In this document: positions 46,766-61,800 of the stretch, one piece after another
Numbering within the stretch: the first letter of the stretch is position 1
How the letters are laid out: each line of letters starts with the position of its first letter
From: Acanthopleura granulata
Lineage: Eukaryota > Mollusca > Polyplacophora > Chitonida > Chitonidae
Assembly (NCBI GenBank): GCA_016165875.1
Contig: JABBOT010000082.1
Coordinates: 2,032,681 to 2,096,680, forward strand
DNA length: 64,000 nt
Reading direction: 5' to 3'
Position numbers and translations under genes: made by a program
The notes under the pieces: generated by a model
The model's database searches: none
Seen by the model: the letters and a program-made list of their open reading frames with translations, nothing else
What the model was told of the DNA's origin: nothing

Positions 46766-49159
46766 CTCAGTAAAGCATCAAGAAATATAGCTGCACTGTT
46801 TACCAGGTCTGTCCCTGTGACATTTTCAGCATAATTTACTGTTCAGAGACATTCGGCGTATATCTCATGATAAAAGGATAAATGTCTCAAAATCAATGAC
46901 TCTTGGCATGGTGTTGGGCACTGACGTCGATGGCAGACGTCGCTGAGTTGGACCAAGGCAGAAAACTCCTCACATTTTAGCTGTGTAGCTCTGCCTGTCC
47001 CTCTCTTTGGTCAGATACTTAATATCCTGTCTCTTAACGTGGACCTCTTGCTGATGGACTATGTATCACCTTGGTCGCTTTGCATTGTTTTTATGTTTTT
47101 GTGCACTTATGTTAAATGTGATGACAACACAGAATTTTGAATAATTCTAGTCCAGTGACGTCTAGTATTTTGCACGTAACAACACTGTATTTTTTGTTAC
47201 ACAATTCTGCTTAGGCCGTGCTGCTCGGAGAAGTGTATCTTGTTATTTAAACACTTACATGAACAGTTAGGATAATATCCTACCTGAGATCAGTTTAAAA
47301 GAGGTCGGAATATACCGGTAACGTGTGACCGTTTGCCGACATTCACACTCTTTTCCTGCTCTGGTTTTGCTCCCTGTGCAGTAGTATTCTAGCTTTAATA
47401 TTGGCCACTGACTTACATTACAAGGTTGCCATGCAAGATCTGTAGGTTAATGTATGAATGGCGGCTGAGTTCTGTATTTGCGTGGCGCGAACTTGCGAGG
47501 TCACGCTTTCGCAACAGAAAAGTAGAGCGGGTCCGTATCACACGGTATTCATTCCATAATTTATTTATTATATGGTTGCCGAAAATGAAAATTCCACACA
47601 AAATTAAGAAAGTGAAACTCTTAGTAATTCTTTTTATGAATGGCACAAGAATATATACTGAGGGTGAGGTATAGAGTTGAGTAGCATTTGAACCCGGTCT
47701 GAAATTTTATTCTACTGCATTAGAATTAGTGAGCTCTGACCACACAGATGGACTATTTTTTTTTACCAGTAGCTCCTATCTGTGTTTGTGATGTACTTGA
47801 AGTAGCGCTATACTTCTAAATAGCCTCTACCTAGAAGCAAAAATACAGCTGACGTAATTCTGCTGTGAAACTGTTGTCGTTGTTGTTATAGAGGCTGGCC
47901 TGTCTTTGTGGGAGAATTGACGGATTTTCCGCAATATGTGATGTGTTTCTGAGCCCTAATAAATAAGCATTTGAAAAAAAAATGGACAGAACAGAACGTG
48001 CTTGGAGAGTCGAAAAAGGAAGAATACTGGGCCAAAGCGCACTCTTTTATAGATATTATGAAGATTATAGTGTTATAAGGATATTTTAGTCAGTGCATTT
48101 TTCTTGACATTCCCAGGGAAAACTGTAGAATGTGTTGCGAGAGAAAAGAAGCGACGTCATTTAGTGACGCCCCGCTAACGTCACGCCCCCAACGCCGACA
48201 TCCCAATTCATGTACAAAGGCGAGCAGTCTGAATTATGTGGCATTATCGGCACCTCGTTGAAGGACAGACAAACGTTGAAGGTGTGTAACAAGACAGGAT
48301 ATCCTGTGCTGATAAGTCCCAAACGTGTCAAATGCCAGACAAGGGGAGATACAGCACGAAGCTCTCTTCACGTTTCTTCAAGCAGCTACCGGTGCTGTTT
48401 GCCATTACGTGCTCTTAGAGCCAAGCGGGCTATGTGCAATTAGCCCCAAGCCTCTTGTCATCCTGCCAAATAACCTGGAAAAAATGATTTATTCCGAGAA
48501 TCTTGCGCCTTGGAGCTTTGTTTTCTTGGAAAACAGAGTTGGATCTTCAATAAATTAGCAATTTTATTAATACAAGCTAATTTCTGTGTAAGAAAATAAT
48601 TGGGATGCAGTTATCAAGCAGTGAACACGTGTGTTAACATCCATAAAAATTTACTGAGAAAATCTGGCCTTAAAAGTATTTCCTTAAATACGTGGAAAAG
48701 TCACCGTCGACCGTGTCGTTGTTCCGTTGTGATCTAACGATATGAACTCTCAGCATCCGAAGTTGAGGTGAAGTGCGGGTAGCGTATAGACATTTCATGG
48801 GTAATTACGCCTGATCGCTGACTCATAAGAGCTTCAGTCAACAGACCCATCATTTACGTGGTGTTTCCTTATTGATTTATGCATATATGAAATGACTCAT
48901 GCAAAACGCACAGATCAGCACATCCACTGCATTTTCTGATTTTATCAAGTTTCAGCCTGCTTAATTGCTTCATAACTTCCTCATAAGGTTAAAAATTGGG
49001 GACATAAACCAGTGATTCAAACGTGTAAATGTTTTAATGGGGCATAATAATGTTTGGGTTATTTCCTCTTTCGTTGACTTGATTGCCTGCGTCATCATCA
49101 GTCTCCAGTTTATGTCGCATGCATCGTCTGTCTGAGTTCTTTCGGGGAGTCCTGTTAAG

Positions 49160-49645
49160 AATAACTGTAGTTGGTGTTCGTGCTTCATCCTAGACCTCCA
49201 TCTAATGAGGAAGTTTTCTTTATGATAACCCAGACGTTATGTCATCGTGTCCATGTTTCAGCCTAAAAGTTTGACCCACAAGGAAACCTGCTTCAAGAAA
49301 TCCCTTGTCAGGATGACCACAGTAGATCATCATGCTCAGCATTCAGCCTAAACGTCTGTTTCACAAGGAAGCCTTTCTCATTTTAACTCGCCTTAGAATA
49401 ACCACAGTTTTTCATCGTGTTCAGCTTTCAGCTTAAACGTCTGGCCCACAAGGAAGCCTTCTTCATGATAAGTCTCGTCAGGATAACTACGATGGATCAT
49501 CGGCTCCAGGTTTAAGGAAACACATCTGTCCCTTGTACCCTCTGCGCGATAACTTGATGATAACTGTGGCTGGTCACCGTGTCCAGGTTTCAGCCTAGAC
49601 ATCTGTTTCACAAGGAAACCATCTGTTTCAGCGTAAATGTTTGCC
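49160..49645. repeat. ~85-bp tandem repeat just upstream of gene C
   Basis: Counterpart of 22330-22815, same number of units. Confidence 0.7.
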
Positions 49646-49825
49646 AAATTATGAAATTATTGTCGATTTTCTTCGAGTGTTTGACGGTGTTCCGTTGCCA
49701 TACTAGTTGCACGACCGTTTGGTTTTAAATCGGCGAAGACTAAGATTCCCCTCGAAGCTTCAGGATTAAGTGATAAATTTGATCACTTTATGGTTATCAG
49801 TGATTGTAGTAGACGTGCAAAAGGT

Positions 49826-52800
49826 ATGGATGAAAGCAATGTATTGTTCTGCCTGCTGGTGCTCCACCTTGCATTGTTTGGAAATTCTGAGAAGCATGTC
49901 GACAACAGAGTTGGTAAGTTGGAACCATATCTTACTTTATAAAAGAGCTTTATCCTTGTTTGGATTTTTTGATGCTTTCAGCTTTGGGACTGTCCTTTTC
50001 TTAGGGTTACCTGTTGACCAATCCTGAAACCTGATTCAGTTTTACGTTCATGGCAATTGATGCTCGACTCTAGGGTCGTTGAGCTGGGGTGTCTTGTAAT
50101 GGGTGGGGTTGGGTTGGGTTGGGTTGGGATGGGTTGGTAATAGTACCAGGTTCGTTTACCTCAAGTGCTTCTCTCGACTCAATCGATCACATGACCAATG
50201 ATGTCAACTTCACTAGTTATCAGTTGGTAAATTCCGAGAGGAAGACTGTCAGATATCTGCCAAAGTCCGAAGGTTTTCTCCAGACTCTCTGGTTTTGCAT
50301 GTATTCTGTGTATCTATGCATGAAATGTATTTACTGTGTGCTCAGACTCTTCTTGCCAAGCTAGTTGGGTGTTATGTTCTACTGGGCATTTATTTAAGAA
50401 TGAGATTCGATTTGCATCTGTGTGATATATTCTATCTATACATCGACCAACGTTACTGTGTTTTATGTTGTCTTTATATCTTTGTTTGAAAGAATCTTAC
50501 TAACGCCGAAGTGTGTTATTAATTGTATGAATATTAATGCCTGAACGGTTCTTGCCAATATAGCTGTAAAATGTATATTATCTGTATATATATATGTATA
50601 AACATACAGGAACGGGCTCAACAGTACATTGGTTTCACAAACCGCCGTTAGGGTCAAGATTTTCGAGTCAGAAATTGATCTGTTTTAATGCATTAAAAAT
50701 GTCTAATTGTTCAATCCGGCTGTGTTGACTTCTAGGGTCTACATTGCGACGTTCACCACTGTTTGTTTGAGTGGAGCTCACGTGAATGGGTTGGCAGATG
50801 TTAATCGCGGTTCCTTCATTTGTCTGTGGTGTTGCATGCTTGTCAGTTCTATGTAAAACGTTCTGACAGGCGACATAGACTATTCTTTAATTCGGGCTAT
50901 ATAGGGAGTTTTGGTTGTGTGTCAACTATACTTGAACATTATTTTGACTTGATATTTGACGTGTGTACATAGTGGGAGAAATCGTAGTGGGGTTTATAAT
51001 AAATTTTTCATGCCGGGGCAGCCAAGCGCTGGTTTCACCGAACTTGGTATAAATGAGGTGTCTCCAGCTTGACATTCCAGTGAGGAACAACATGCACTGT
51101 AATTATTTTATCAGAACTGCGATTGATTGTACTGATTTTGTGAAATATGTGAAAGTTTATTTTATTTTCAGCTATATATTCAATATAAATTTGGCGCACT
51201 GCTCAGTGCAACTTTGAATGTGTTTTTTGAAATGTATGGAATGTAAGTTTATAATGCTCCCACTTCATTATCGATATATATTTGTCATTCCTTTTTCGTT
51301 TATTCTTATGTTTTTCTTTCTTTGACATATGAGGTTTCAGCGGCAGCTGTCTGTATTTTCAACGGTTCTCTTTAATCTTCACCAAACACTTTCATAGAGT
51401 TTCGTAGTTGATGTTGTAGCTTGAACTGTTCGTTATAATACTTCTACTTCATCTTCGAGCTTTTGTTTTCTTTCCTTTTGGGGTTGTTTTTGTTTTCTGT
51501 TCCCCTTGGTACAGCGGATTTCAACAGCTGCTGTCTGTACTTTAAACGATACCCTTTAATTTCCATTAACACTGTTACGGTGGTTGATATTGTACTTTGA
51601 ACCGTCAGTTTACAATGCTTCCACTTCATTATAGGTCTCTTTCCCCCCCCCCCCACCTTTTTTTCTTTTTCTTTTTCTTTATATACTGTCTATATTTTCA
51701 ACGACCAGCTTCAGTTTTCTTGTAACACTTTCACATTCGCGGGGTTGATTTTGTAGTTTGGACGTTTGGTAAGTTGAGAAGACCTCCATTTCATTATCGA
51801 TATCTTTTTCTCATTTCTTTTTCGGTTGTTTTTCTCTTTTCTTTCTTCGACATATCAGGTTTCAGTGGCTGGTGGCTGTATTTTCAATGATCCACTTTAA
51901 TATCCACTAAAATTTTGACAGAGTCCTGTAGTTGATTGTTGTTGTTTGAACTGTACATTTACAATGCTGTCACTTCACTATCGATCTCTTTTAGCTTTTA
52001 TTTTTTTCGGTTGGTTATTTTTGTTTTCCTTGACACAGTGGTATTTGCTGCTGTCTACATTTTTTAACGGTCCGCTTTAATTTTCATCAAACAGTTTTAC
52101 AGAATGCGAAAGCTAATTTTATAGTTTGGACTGTGCGTTTTCACTGCTTCCCTCTTAATTTTCTGATTCGTTTTTCGTCTTTCTTTCCTTGTTTTTTTTT
52201 CCTCCTTTCTTTTTTTTTCTTATTCTTATGCCTGTAACACAGCAGGTTTCAACAACTGCTTTCCGGATTTAACTACCCACGGTTAATTTTGGTCTGGACA
52301 TCCATGTTCGACAAAAAAAGAAATATTGCTCAGTGCAGCTTTCACCAAACAACTCAGTTCTCTAAAAAGTTGTCTCAGACAACTCAGTGCTAAGAACAAT
52401 TTTCGTCAAACAACTCAGTGCTCACACAGCTTCAATCAAACCACCTTCAAATTCATTTCAATACAACTATGTACATGCAGATGCAATCTGCTGATGGTAG
52501 AGGATTTCCCCGCCAGCTCAGCCCCGTTTCCTCCCACCCAAATGCTGGCCGTCGTTGTATAATTGAACTTTTCTCGAGAACGCCGTGAAAAAACAGACAC
52601 AACAATGAATTAAATAAATATATAGGTCGTTTAAAACGAATGCGATTTTCAGCCACATTTCGGCTTGCTTTTCGTCGTCATGTTTACGCTGGGCTCGGAA
52701 ATCTCTGGTGTGTCAAAGCGATCATCGGCCACGTGTGCAGTTTTTGCCTCTGAGAAGCAACCCACTGATTGGTTCATGGAATGAGCGCCCAGAAAACATT

Positions 52801-55800
52801 CCAATATTGGCAGTGAGTCAGGTCGTGTTAGCGTAGCGGGCACACGTTATGATTTTCATGAGATTGCTTTGAACGCTTCTGTACTGTGTGGCCATTTTGC
52901 TACATCATATGCCTGCTTTGCTTCCAGACAAGGTACCTATTGTAACGGCTGAAACATCACACTTTAGCCGTACCCTGTTGGCAACAGTAATTGTGTACCT
53001 ATCTTGATGTGCACTGAATAATGGTTCGATCCGCTTTTCTCCTGTACTATATTCCTATAATATAGACGATATTTTCCTATACAAGTGACCCATATTTTTC
53101 ACTTGTAGAGAGGGTTTTGCGTATAACACGGCATCTTAGAACGAAGGCCTCATGGGGGCAGCAATCTGAATAATAATGACATAACATCAGAAATTATTAT
53201 TACTAAAAAAAAATGTTTTATTTCGATTTTGAAAAAAGACCTAGCCCACTCTTGTGGAGAACAGGGTCATTTAATACACACAAGTCTAGATTCGGCAATT
53301 GTCGGCGTAAACCCGAAGATAGGTGAAGTGAGCCACAATTACATATCCGGGATGCACTGGTCAAGAGAGTGAGTTCGCTTGACCCGTCACCCCAAAGCCC
53401 TAGGTAATTCCAAAGAGATCTGCAGGAGGGGTGGGACGCCTTTTCTCATCCTTCGTCATCTGGCGCATACCGAGTTGGGGGTGGGTTGGGGTGGGGGGGG
53501 GAGGTCGGGTAACACGTTCATACATAATGGATTAGCTCTACACGTGTTACTGTTCGTTTAAATACCCAAGTGTTTGAATGTTTGAATCAGTTCGAAAAAT
53601 GTTGCGTTTCCTTTTTTTATACGTTAATACTTATCTATACAAAATGGCTGCACAGCAAAAAAAATTTGAGAAGTAATATTGTATATATGAAAGGTATGGA
53701 TTTTTTTCCAATTAGACAATGGAAGAAAATGGTTGAATGTCAGCAATTACATGGGTAGAATAGCTTTTGTTAAACTACACTCACAGCTTTAGTCGTAGTA
53801 GAATGATGGTTTAGGGGGTCTGGAAGGCGGGGTGTTGTTGCTGTTATCATGCTTTAACATTTGCTCTAGCAACCCTCGAAGTTCCCGTGGTAGTCGTCCA
53901 GAATTTTAGCAGTCTTCTTTGTGCTTTCCATGCAGGGTTAATAATCTCCTGACACTGCCAAGAATGATTCTAGGGATCAGTGGTTTATCCGGACTATTTT
54001 ACTTGTGGTAGTTAAATACTTTGGCAAATCCGGTTTCCACCAATGTTGACTGAACTTTACACTGAAGCTCTTCACTTTAATAGCTTCAGTGCCAAGTGAT
54101 TAAGGAAATTTCTCAAAGTCAATTACAACCTATGATCTATTTCATATACCTGGCTCACCTGCTTACTTTTTGTTAGTGGAATCTGAAATGTGGACACATT
54201 TATGTCAAGGTAATACTTAGGAGGTGGTCAGCAGTTTAATATTTATAGGCCCAAAAAGCAAGCTCTAAAATGGTTCAGAAACTTCATTCTCACATTCTCC
54301 TTCGAAATATAGAATACAATATTCATTTGATTTCAGTTTACCAACTGATATTTGAAACGTGTGGAATTAATTTGTCTGGTACAGACCAAGACGTCATAGT
54401 TTTGTTATTCAACAAAACGGGTACAAATACAACGAAGACCATCTCTGGAGAAGGAATGAAATTCAATACAAACAGGTACACTGTGTTAAATCTGATATAC
54501 ACAACGGGAAGTTACATGCGGCATTATGCCGGATAAAGAGAAGTCAATAAATCTCTACTCAACCGGTTGGCCATTAAAAGATAAGTATTATAGCTGGATT
54601 AACATCATATTAATTTATAGCCATGTGTGTAATGCAATTTGAAAAAAAATACTTGAATAATAATAAGATGTTGGCATGGCATATCGCTTTGGACGCAGTC
54701 CTACTTGGACTCCGCTGCATGGCAAAGTACGCCAGGCATTCTGGTTTCCTCCACCAACGAAACTCTCTGCCATGACATAAGCGAAATATACCCTTGAGTA
54801 TGGCGATATACAGGAATTCAAAAAATAAACAAACAATCCCCAGAATTAGCGATGATATAGGACTGATTTTGTCTTCCGTTACAGAACAGACGTGTTTAAT
54901 CTGACTTCAATGGACCCGGACGTGGATCTCGGCCCAATATGTAAGGTCAAACTTCGTTTGAAAGGCGGTATTACTAGCGATATCTGGACAATGAGGCGTG
55001 TAAGTTTATATTAAAACTCCGTGTTTCATGCGATCAATTTTTCTTATTTATATGATCACACCGTACACGATTTAACCCCATATCCAAGAATAATCCACTT
55101 ATGTGACGAACGGGTGTTGTATAGCTTATCCCCGTATCGAAGTGAATAAACCGCTTTCGTTAAGCATTATTTAAGTGCAGAAGACTGGTTGAGAGGGTGT
55201 ATGCGTATACCTAACTGATCTTCTAAATATACTGCATAATGCCACATGTTGAGGTATGTTTATATACACAATCGACATCGAGGTTTTGTTGAATTTTATT
55301 GTGTATAAATATTTGGTATCGTTACATACAAGGGATTCTAAGTATTAAGCATAGGATCTCATTCTGTCATCGCATTTGAACGTTTTAATATTCAAACCGT
55401 ATACTTTTGAATTGTTGCAAGCTTTAGCGAGCAACAGGCCTCTATAATGCTATGACTGTCATAAGGGAAGGGCAGAAGTGTGATATTTATGTTTATCTCT
55501 AAACCAACTTGCGAAATTCATTAAGAAAAACAAAAAACGAAAAAGAAATTTCATCACTTGACCGTGGAAGCCGATAGCGGCCCTTGGTGCTTTCGTCCTT
55601 TCTAATGATTATTTATACCAGAAAATAATTCGAAAGGACGAAGAAATGAAAGGACGAAACAAAAGTGTGAGGCAAGAGCACGAAAGGTCGGGGTGAACGT
55701 AAGAAAGTGCCAGGCAAACCAACAATGTTTTCTCACCTCGCTCTTTTGTACCTCGGCTTCGCCCTTTCGTACTTTTGTTTCGTTCTTTGGAGTTTGCTTC

Positions 55801-58800
55801 ATGTAAAAACACAAAAGAGGGAAACAACGAAAGGGTTTGATTCCACCAAACCTCGCTCTTTCCTTCTTTTGTCTTCCGCTTTTAAATCGCTGTGCGGATG
55901 ACAACAGGAAGGCAAGGTCGAAGGTGCGAAACTCCATCAAACCTCACCCTTTCGTCCTTTTCCCTTCCGGTTTTATGCTAACTGTTCAAGATAAGAACTG
56001 AACGAAAATAAAGTTATGGTGACTGTAAAGTGCATGAAACGATTTATCTGAAATTACTTTCAATGCTTGTTATACTTTTTTCCAACAAATTAGACACAGT
56101 AAAATGTTTTAACTGTATGGTGGGCTTGATGGACCACAGCAAAGACGCTGAAGCACAGTGAATTGGCACATCCTCTTCACATGTTAACTAACCTCTGGTA
56201 TATATATTTCCACATAAGGTATACATACAGGTGTAGTATACCACATAAACATATAACAATCAGATGACTCGAGTAGGTTAAAACGAAGTACGCATACGAT
56301 TTTTCCCGACGCTGACAGCCAATCAGATTTTCGCCATAAATTTTATTTAGAATTATTGGGTACATACCAACTCCATATAATTAGGCTGGCATGTAGGCAC
56401 TTACTGCAGTGGTTATTTGATGAAAATATTTAAAAATAAATGCTTTTACTGAATTGGGATGCCCTTATTTCTTACTGATTTTTCTCACTTGAAGCTAGTT
56501 AGCCACCAACGATGCATGATGAATTACTTTAAATGTGTAAATTTATTTTTCTCAGCTAACGATTCGTCACATTCCGACAAACGACGAGGGAACATTCGGA
56601 ACGAATGACTGCAAAAACAGTATTGATGCCGAGAAACAAAAGATTTACGAACGTAATGGTAAGAAAAATCCTTTAAAATATTCGAGAATATTAAGAGGAA
56701 TCGTTAGAACTTTTACAAGTACTTTTGGACAACACAGACGTGTGGTGAGATTGTCATGTATAAAGGGTCAAGGCCTCTAAACCACAATTGACGCTCAAGT
56801 TGTTTTTTTTTCAGTGATTGTTAGTGCATCTATCATTTAATACCAGGTCAGCAATATACAGAAATGAAGGCTATTTGGGAGAGCTCACATTAGTCCATAA
56901 TCCGATGGAGTATCTGATCTATTTTGGCTTGGTTTTACGTTTGCCATTAAAACGAGAATATATCTGCCGTACGTCATCAAAGCGAAAAACCCAGACTTTT
57001 TATCCCAAAAGGATTCCCCTCGCAGCAAAAAGGGGCACTCTGATAGAACAGGCAAGACGCTAGCGGATCACAACTTTACATTCAAATCCTCTGACAGGAG
57101 AACGTCTCAGCCAATCAAATAATAGCAGAAAAGCAAGGGTTGTAAACTGTGCTTATCCCGTTTGCTGCTGGAATAGGGGAGATAACAATGTTCCATTTAC
57201 TGAACCCTTCTAAACTGGAAATGTACTGAATGTCTTCGTTGAGAAAGCATCTCTAATATACTTGTACATTATAGTATTGATCATAGCGAAGATAAAGACC
57301 ATCTGATACCTCGAGCTGGTTTCCTTCCCCGATAATGCTGCTGTCGTATAAATGAAACATTTTTCATTGGCGTAAAACACCAATCAAATAAAAAATAAAT
57401 AAGTACCATGAGCTTTTTTTTCAGGACTTGTCCTGCTAGAGATTGGTGCCACCATTATAGGGAGTATTAGCAAAATTACCGGAAAATAGTCAAGCGCAAA
57501 CACATGGAAGTCTATTTCTCTTTTTGATATGTAACGAGAAGTTGATAAAAAGATGTATTAATGTGAAAGTCACCCCACTTATCAAACAGGAAAGGCAAAT
57601 CCAAGCTATACATTTCATACTTCACGGGGAAATGAATAATCAGTACGTGACGATGGTCGACCTCATCGAACACCCCACCATCTTTGATGGGAAAGCATGC
57701 AACTTTGTAAAAATGAAGCAAGCACCAAACAGACAGCCGATTAAAACTGCCGCTAAAATACCTTTATTTTTATTTTAATATACTTTCTCTATATGTGCGG
57801 CCAAACGTTCTGATTGAATATCGGGCGTTATGGATTCTATTTTTTTTACCCATGTTGTCAATAAATTCACAGTGAATTTTGCCCTGGCACTGTAAGATTT
57901 AGAAAACAGCTATTCTGTGTAAAATTTACTTTGTGTTGCGTCGTTATATGTTAGCTGGGCACAGGACTAGTCTGTTATGTGTAAGCCGAACACAGGGGTA
58001 TATTCTTGTGTGTCCCATCTGTAGTGCACACTTATTTTTTGAGTAGCTTGCAAAATATCGTAACAACTCATTCCGAATAGTTTTTCATTCAGGTTAGTTT
58101 GACTTTTTTTTTTCAATCACCTAAGAGGTGCCTCTTTGTCACAGATGGTTAGCGCCAGAGCAGCGCAATAACCTGGAGCCTCTCACCAATGCAGTGGCTA
58201 TGAGCTCAGGCTCAGCTGAATTAAACTGGCTTTCTCTTCGGCCGCTCGTGGGAAGATCCTTCAACAACCAGAGGATGGTCGTGGGTTTTCCCCGGGCTCT
58301 GTCCGGTTTCCTTCCACCATAATGATTTCCGCCGTCGTATAAGTGCAATATTCTTGAGATAGGCGTATAACACAAATCAAATAAGAACGGGCACAATAGT
58401 GTAATTTGTCTTCTTCTATCCTGCAGAGCCTACAGATCCATGGAAAGTTTGGGGAGAATGTGACTGTGATACCAGAACAAGACGACGGGTACCAGATCCA
58501 TGTCGTGACCATGTTAATGATGATGAAAAGCCGTGTACACCTAACCGAAGCGTCTGTGGTATGTTGTTTGTCGTTGCTGTTCTGGCACATTGCAATACCA
58601 CCCACCATGTCTGGGTGGTAAAAGATTAAATGCATTGCAGACTTGAATACAATGGTTTCAGCTCTTGGTTTTAAGAATACTAGAACCCCTCCTAAGTGAC
58701 AGTCAACGTTTTGTTCCTCGAATATGGTGATATTATGTATATATTCTGAAAACAAAGCAATTGTGGATTTCGAAAATACTTTCAAAATTTGTCCAGTTTT

Positions 58801-61800
58801 CGCATTACTGAAAATAACAATTAACTATTTTCTGCCTCATCAGTGCTTTATTGTCATTTTGCAAAGTTTTTATCTCAAACTAAAAAACGAAGCCAAAGAT
58901 GTATAATATTCAACTGACATTGTTCTGAGTGATCATTTAAATGAATTGCCCGGAGTGACATGCGCTCTTCGTCAGGTACCCATCTTCATTTTCACAAGTG
59001 AGACACTTCGCCTACAGCTACGTTTTCTGCCTTAATCCAGCAGGGAGAAATAACCGATCCACCCGACTCAACACCTGATGAATATAAAAGTATTACATAA
59101 TCAAATAGTAATTCCCCTAACTGATGGACAGCAAGAGGCTACCGTGGCTCAGTCGGTTAGCGTGATATCGCAGAACAATGACCCCAAGCCTGCCACTAAT
59201 GCGGTCGCTGTGAGTTCAAGACCAGCTCATGCTGGCTTCCTCTCCGGCCACACGTGGGAAGGTCTACCAGCAACATGCGAATGATCGTGGGTTTCCACCT
59301 GGCTCTGCCCGGTTTCCTCCCACCATAATGCTGGCCGCCGTCGTATAATGGAAATATTCTTGAGTAAGGCATAAACCATCAGTCAAATGAATGAAAATGA
59401 AATTATTGACAGGAAAGACGAAACACCATGTGTCCGCGCACACGGCCGGTGAAAGGTAAAATCATAAACAAAATAACTTTCCACACCTGTAAAGACGTTG
59501 ATGAAGCTGGCATAAACAGATAGATGCTGGCCTGCTGTCAGATTACGACGTAATTTTAAAGTACTTCTTGGCGCGTTCAATCAATCATGGAGATAGAATA
59601 CGATGAAATCTCTTGATCATTTAACCACACAGCCTGTGACCGAACGTACGACCAGAGCGAGAAGGTCAGACTTACCCCAACCTTTGTATTCTGAATTAAA
59701 CCTCCCGTTGCCACGTAAACTTTAATGTTCTATGTACCTTACCGTGATGCAAAACACTACAACGAGCCAGACATAACTTGGTCTATTCTACCTTTATAGC
59801 TATGTCAACTCGTAATGTTCGGCCTACACGTGTTTAAGAGCTTTCAGTACATTTGAATGACACGTTTGAAATTGACTATGTGCATGAATTCTTTGCCAAC
59901 CCGAACAGGCAAGTATCTGATTGGATAACGATGACGTCTTTACAAGTTCGGACTGCAACAGATTCGCCTAGTCGATTCATCAAGGCAGAGAAAGGAGTCA
60001 TGAACGCGAAGCGATACACGGAGTGTCTGGCTTGACATAATGAAGGCGCAGGTATCTGGCAACCGTGTTGACGTAAATCACGGAAAAGTTACACCCTCTT
60101 TGATCGAAGCGGATTGCCTGCATGAAGAATAAAATTTTAGACAGTTCTGCGAGTTATGCCGTGTCTCCTTTATTTTAAATTCCATACACATGTTCAAGGA
60201 TGTAGGCCTACTTTTTGGGGAAAATGGTACGATACAGAGAAATTTGCTAACTTTTTCCGTTGTTTTCACAGCCGGCGATATCATGATGTTTGTTGCAACT
60301 GGCTCTGTCTTGGGATGCTTTACCTTGTTACTGGTCGTCGTGGGAGTTGTTTGTTGTATAAGACACAATCGGCCGTAAGTGTCAACAATTTTATCGGAAA
60401 TAATGTCATCATCATAATCAACATCTTCAACATCTTCCAATTCCAGCCGGTTTGGACACAGATTTGTACATTACCCCTCTTTCTTGGGGCCTTGGAGACA
60501 ATAAGCTGCCCATGACGCTGGTGTGACTGTCTGCACAATGTAGCGTTCGACAAAGAGAGCTTGTCTTCTACCAATATGGTGTGCATGTCGGTACGTCACA
60601 AGTAGGAAAGTTCGTCAGTGATTTGCCAAAGGTCGCTGGCTTTGCCCAGAGAACTGACGATCATCTTGTATGTGGCGTTAAACACAATGAATGAAACTCG
60701 GTCAGATATAAGTTCTGTTTTGGTCATTCCAACGGATGATGTAAATTCATATTACTATGTCGAACGGTTAACACTAAATTACCTTTGTCGACAGTTTTCA
60801 CCTGCCTGGATTCAGACACAAAAAATATATTGTCTCTGAAATCGTTAAAATCAAGTATATACTATTTACAAAATATGCTATGAGTAAAAAAACGATTTTC
60901 TAATTATCGTGTAGAGCGAAGTATTCATATTGATACTATTCGTGCGTTTTAATTATATTTGTACTCAAAAAAGAAAAGAAAACAGTTACCGATAGATGGT
61001 TATTAAACTGTGAGTTCACTACGCCATCAGCATTATCACCCATTTGAATCTGAAGGGAGGACGGACGTTTGGTTGCGTGTATTGTGTAGAGTATTTTGTA
61101 TGTATTATCACCCATTTGAAGTTTAAGAAAAAAACATTTCACTGTAAAACAACCCTCGCACAACACATTTAAGGGGTGATTAAACTTCAGACAAGCGTTT
61201 TTAATAGATATCCATATATATTTAAGTATGAAACATAAATGTCTAAAACATCTATGCTGGCCTATACTATAATGCTATTGTATCACAAGTATTTAATATA
61301 TGGTGCATGGAAGTGTTTATAAGTAAAACATCGAAATCTACAGTGTATTTTTCTCAAAACCGTAATCGCGAATAGCCATTAATAGTTTTATCAAAGTGTA
61401 TGTACGACATGTGTGACAGGCTATGACCTTCCTGAGCCGTGTTTGAGCTCTGAGGGCAACATCATGTCATTAACTCTTACTGGAGTCTTAATAAATAATA
61501 ATGTCATCACTATAGACTTAACTTTTGTCTTATCGACGTGGATCAAATGATTACTAAATTTGTTCGCATCGAACAGTACACAAAATGCAGACCTATGTAC
61601 GCGCCACAATACGTAGACATTCGGATACCTGTCTTAACCATCATCGAAGTTCCAGCTCCGTAGTGAGAGTGAGACCAACTTTAAAATTTAAAAAATGTTT
61701 CGGAGGCTTCCGTGACCGAGGGAACCTAGGTGCCTCTCACCAATGCGATCGTTGTGAGTTCAAGCCCAGCCCACGCTGGCTTCCTCTCCGGTCGCACGTG

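Larger units (their letters stand above)
39690..49825. other. Intergenic stretch between KCNMB-like copy 2 and gene C
   Basis: Counterpart of 12493-22995, shorter by several deletions in SINEs and in the AT-rich repeat. No convincing exon. Confidence 0.55.

Noticed and set aside
58261..58785. 174-codon open frame on the - strand, the longest in the window
   Set aside because: It runs antisense through exon 5 of gene C and part of a SINE, and is not kept at full length in copies A or B.
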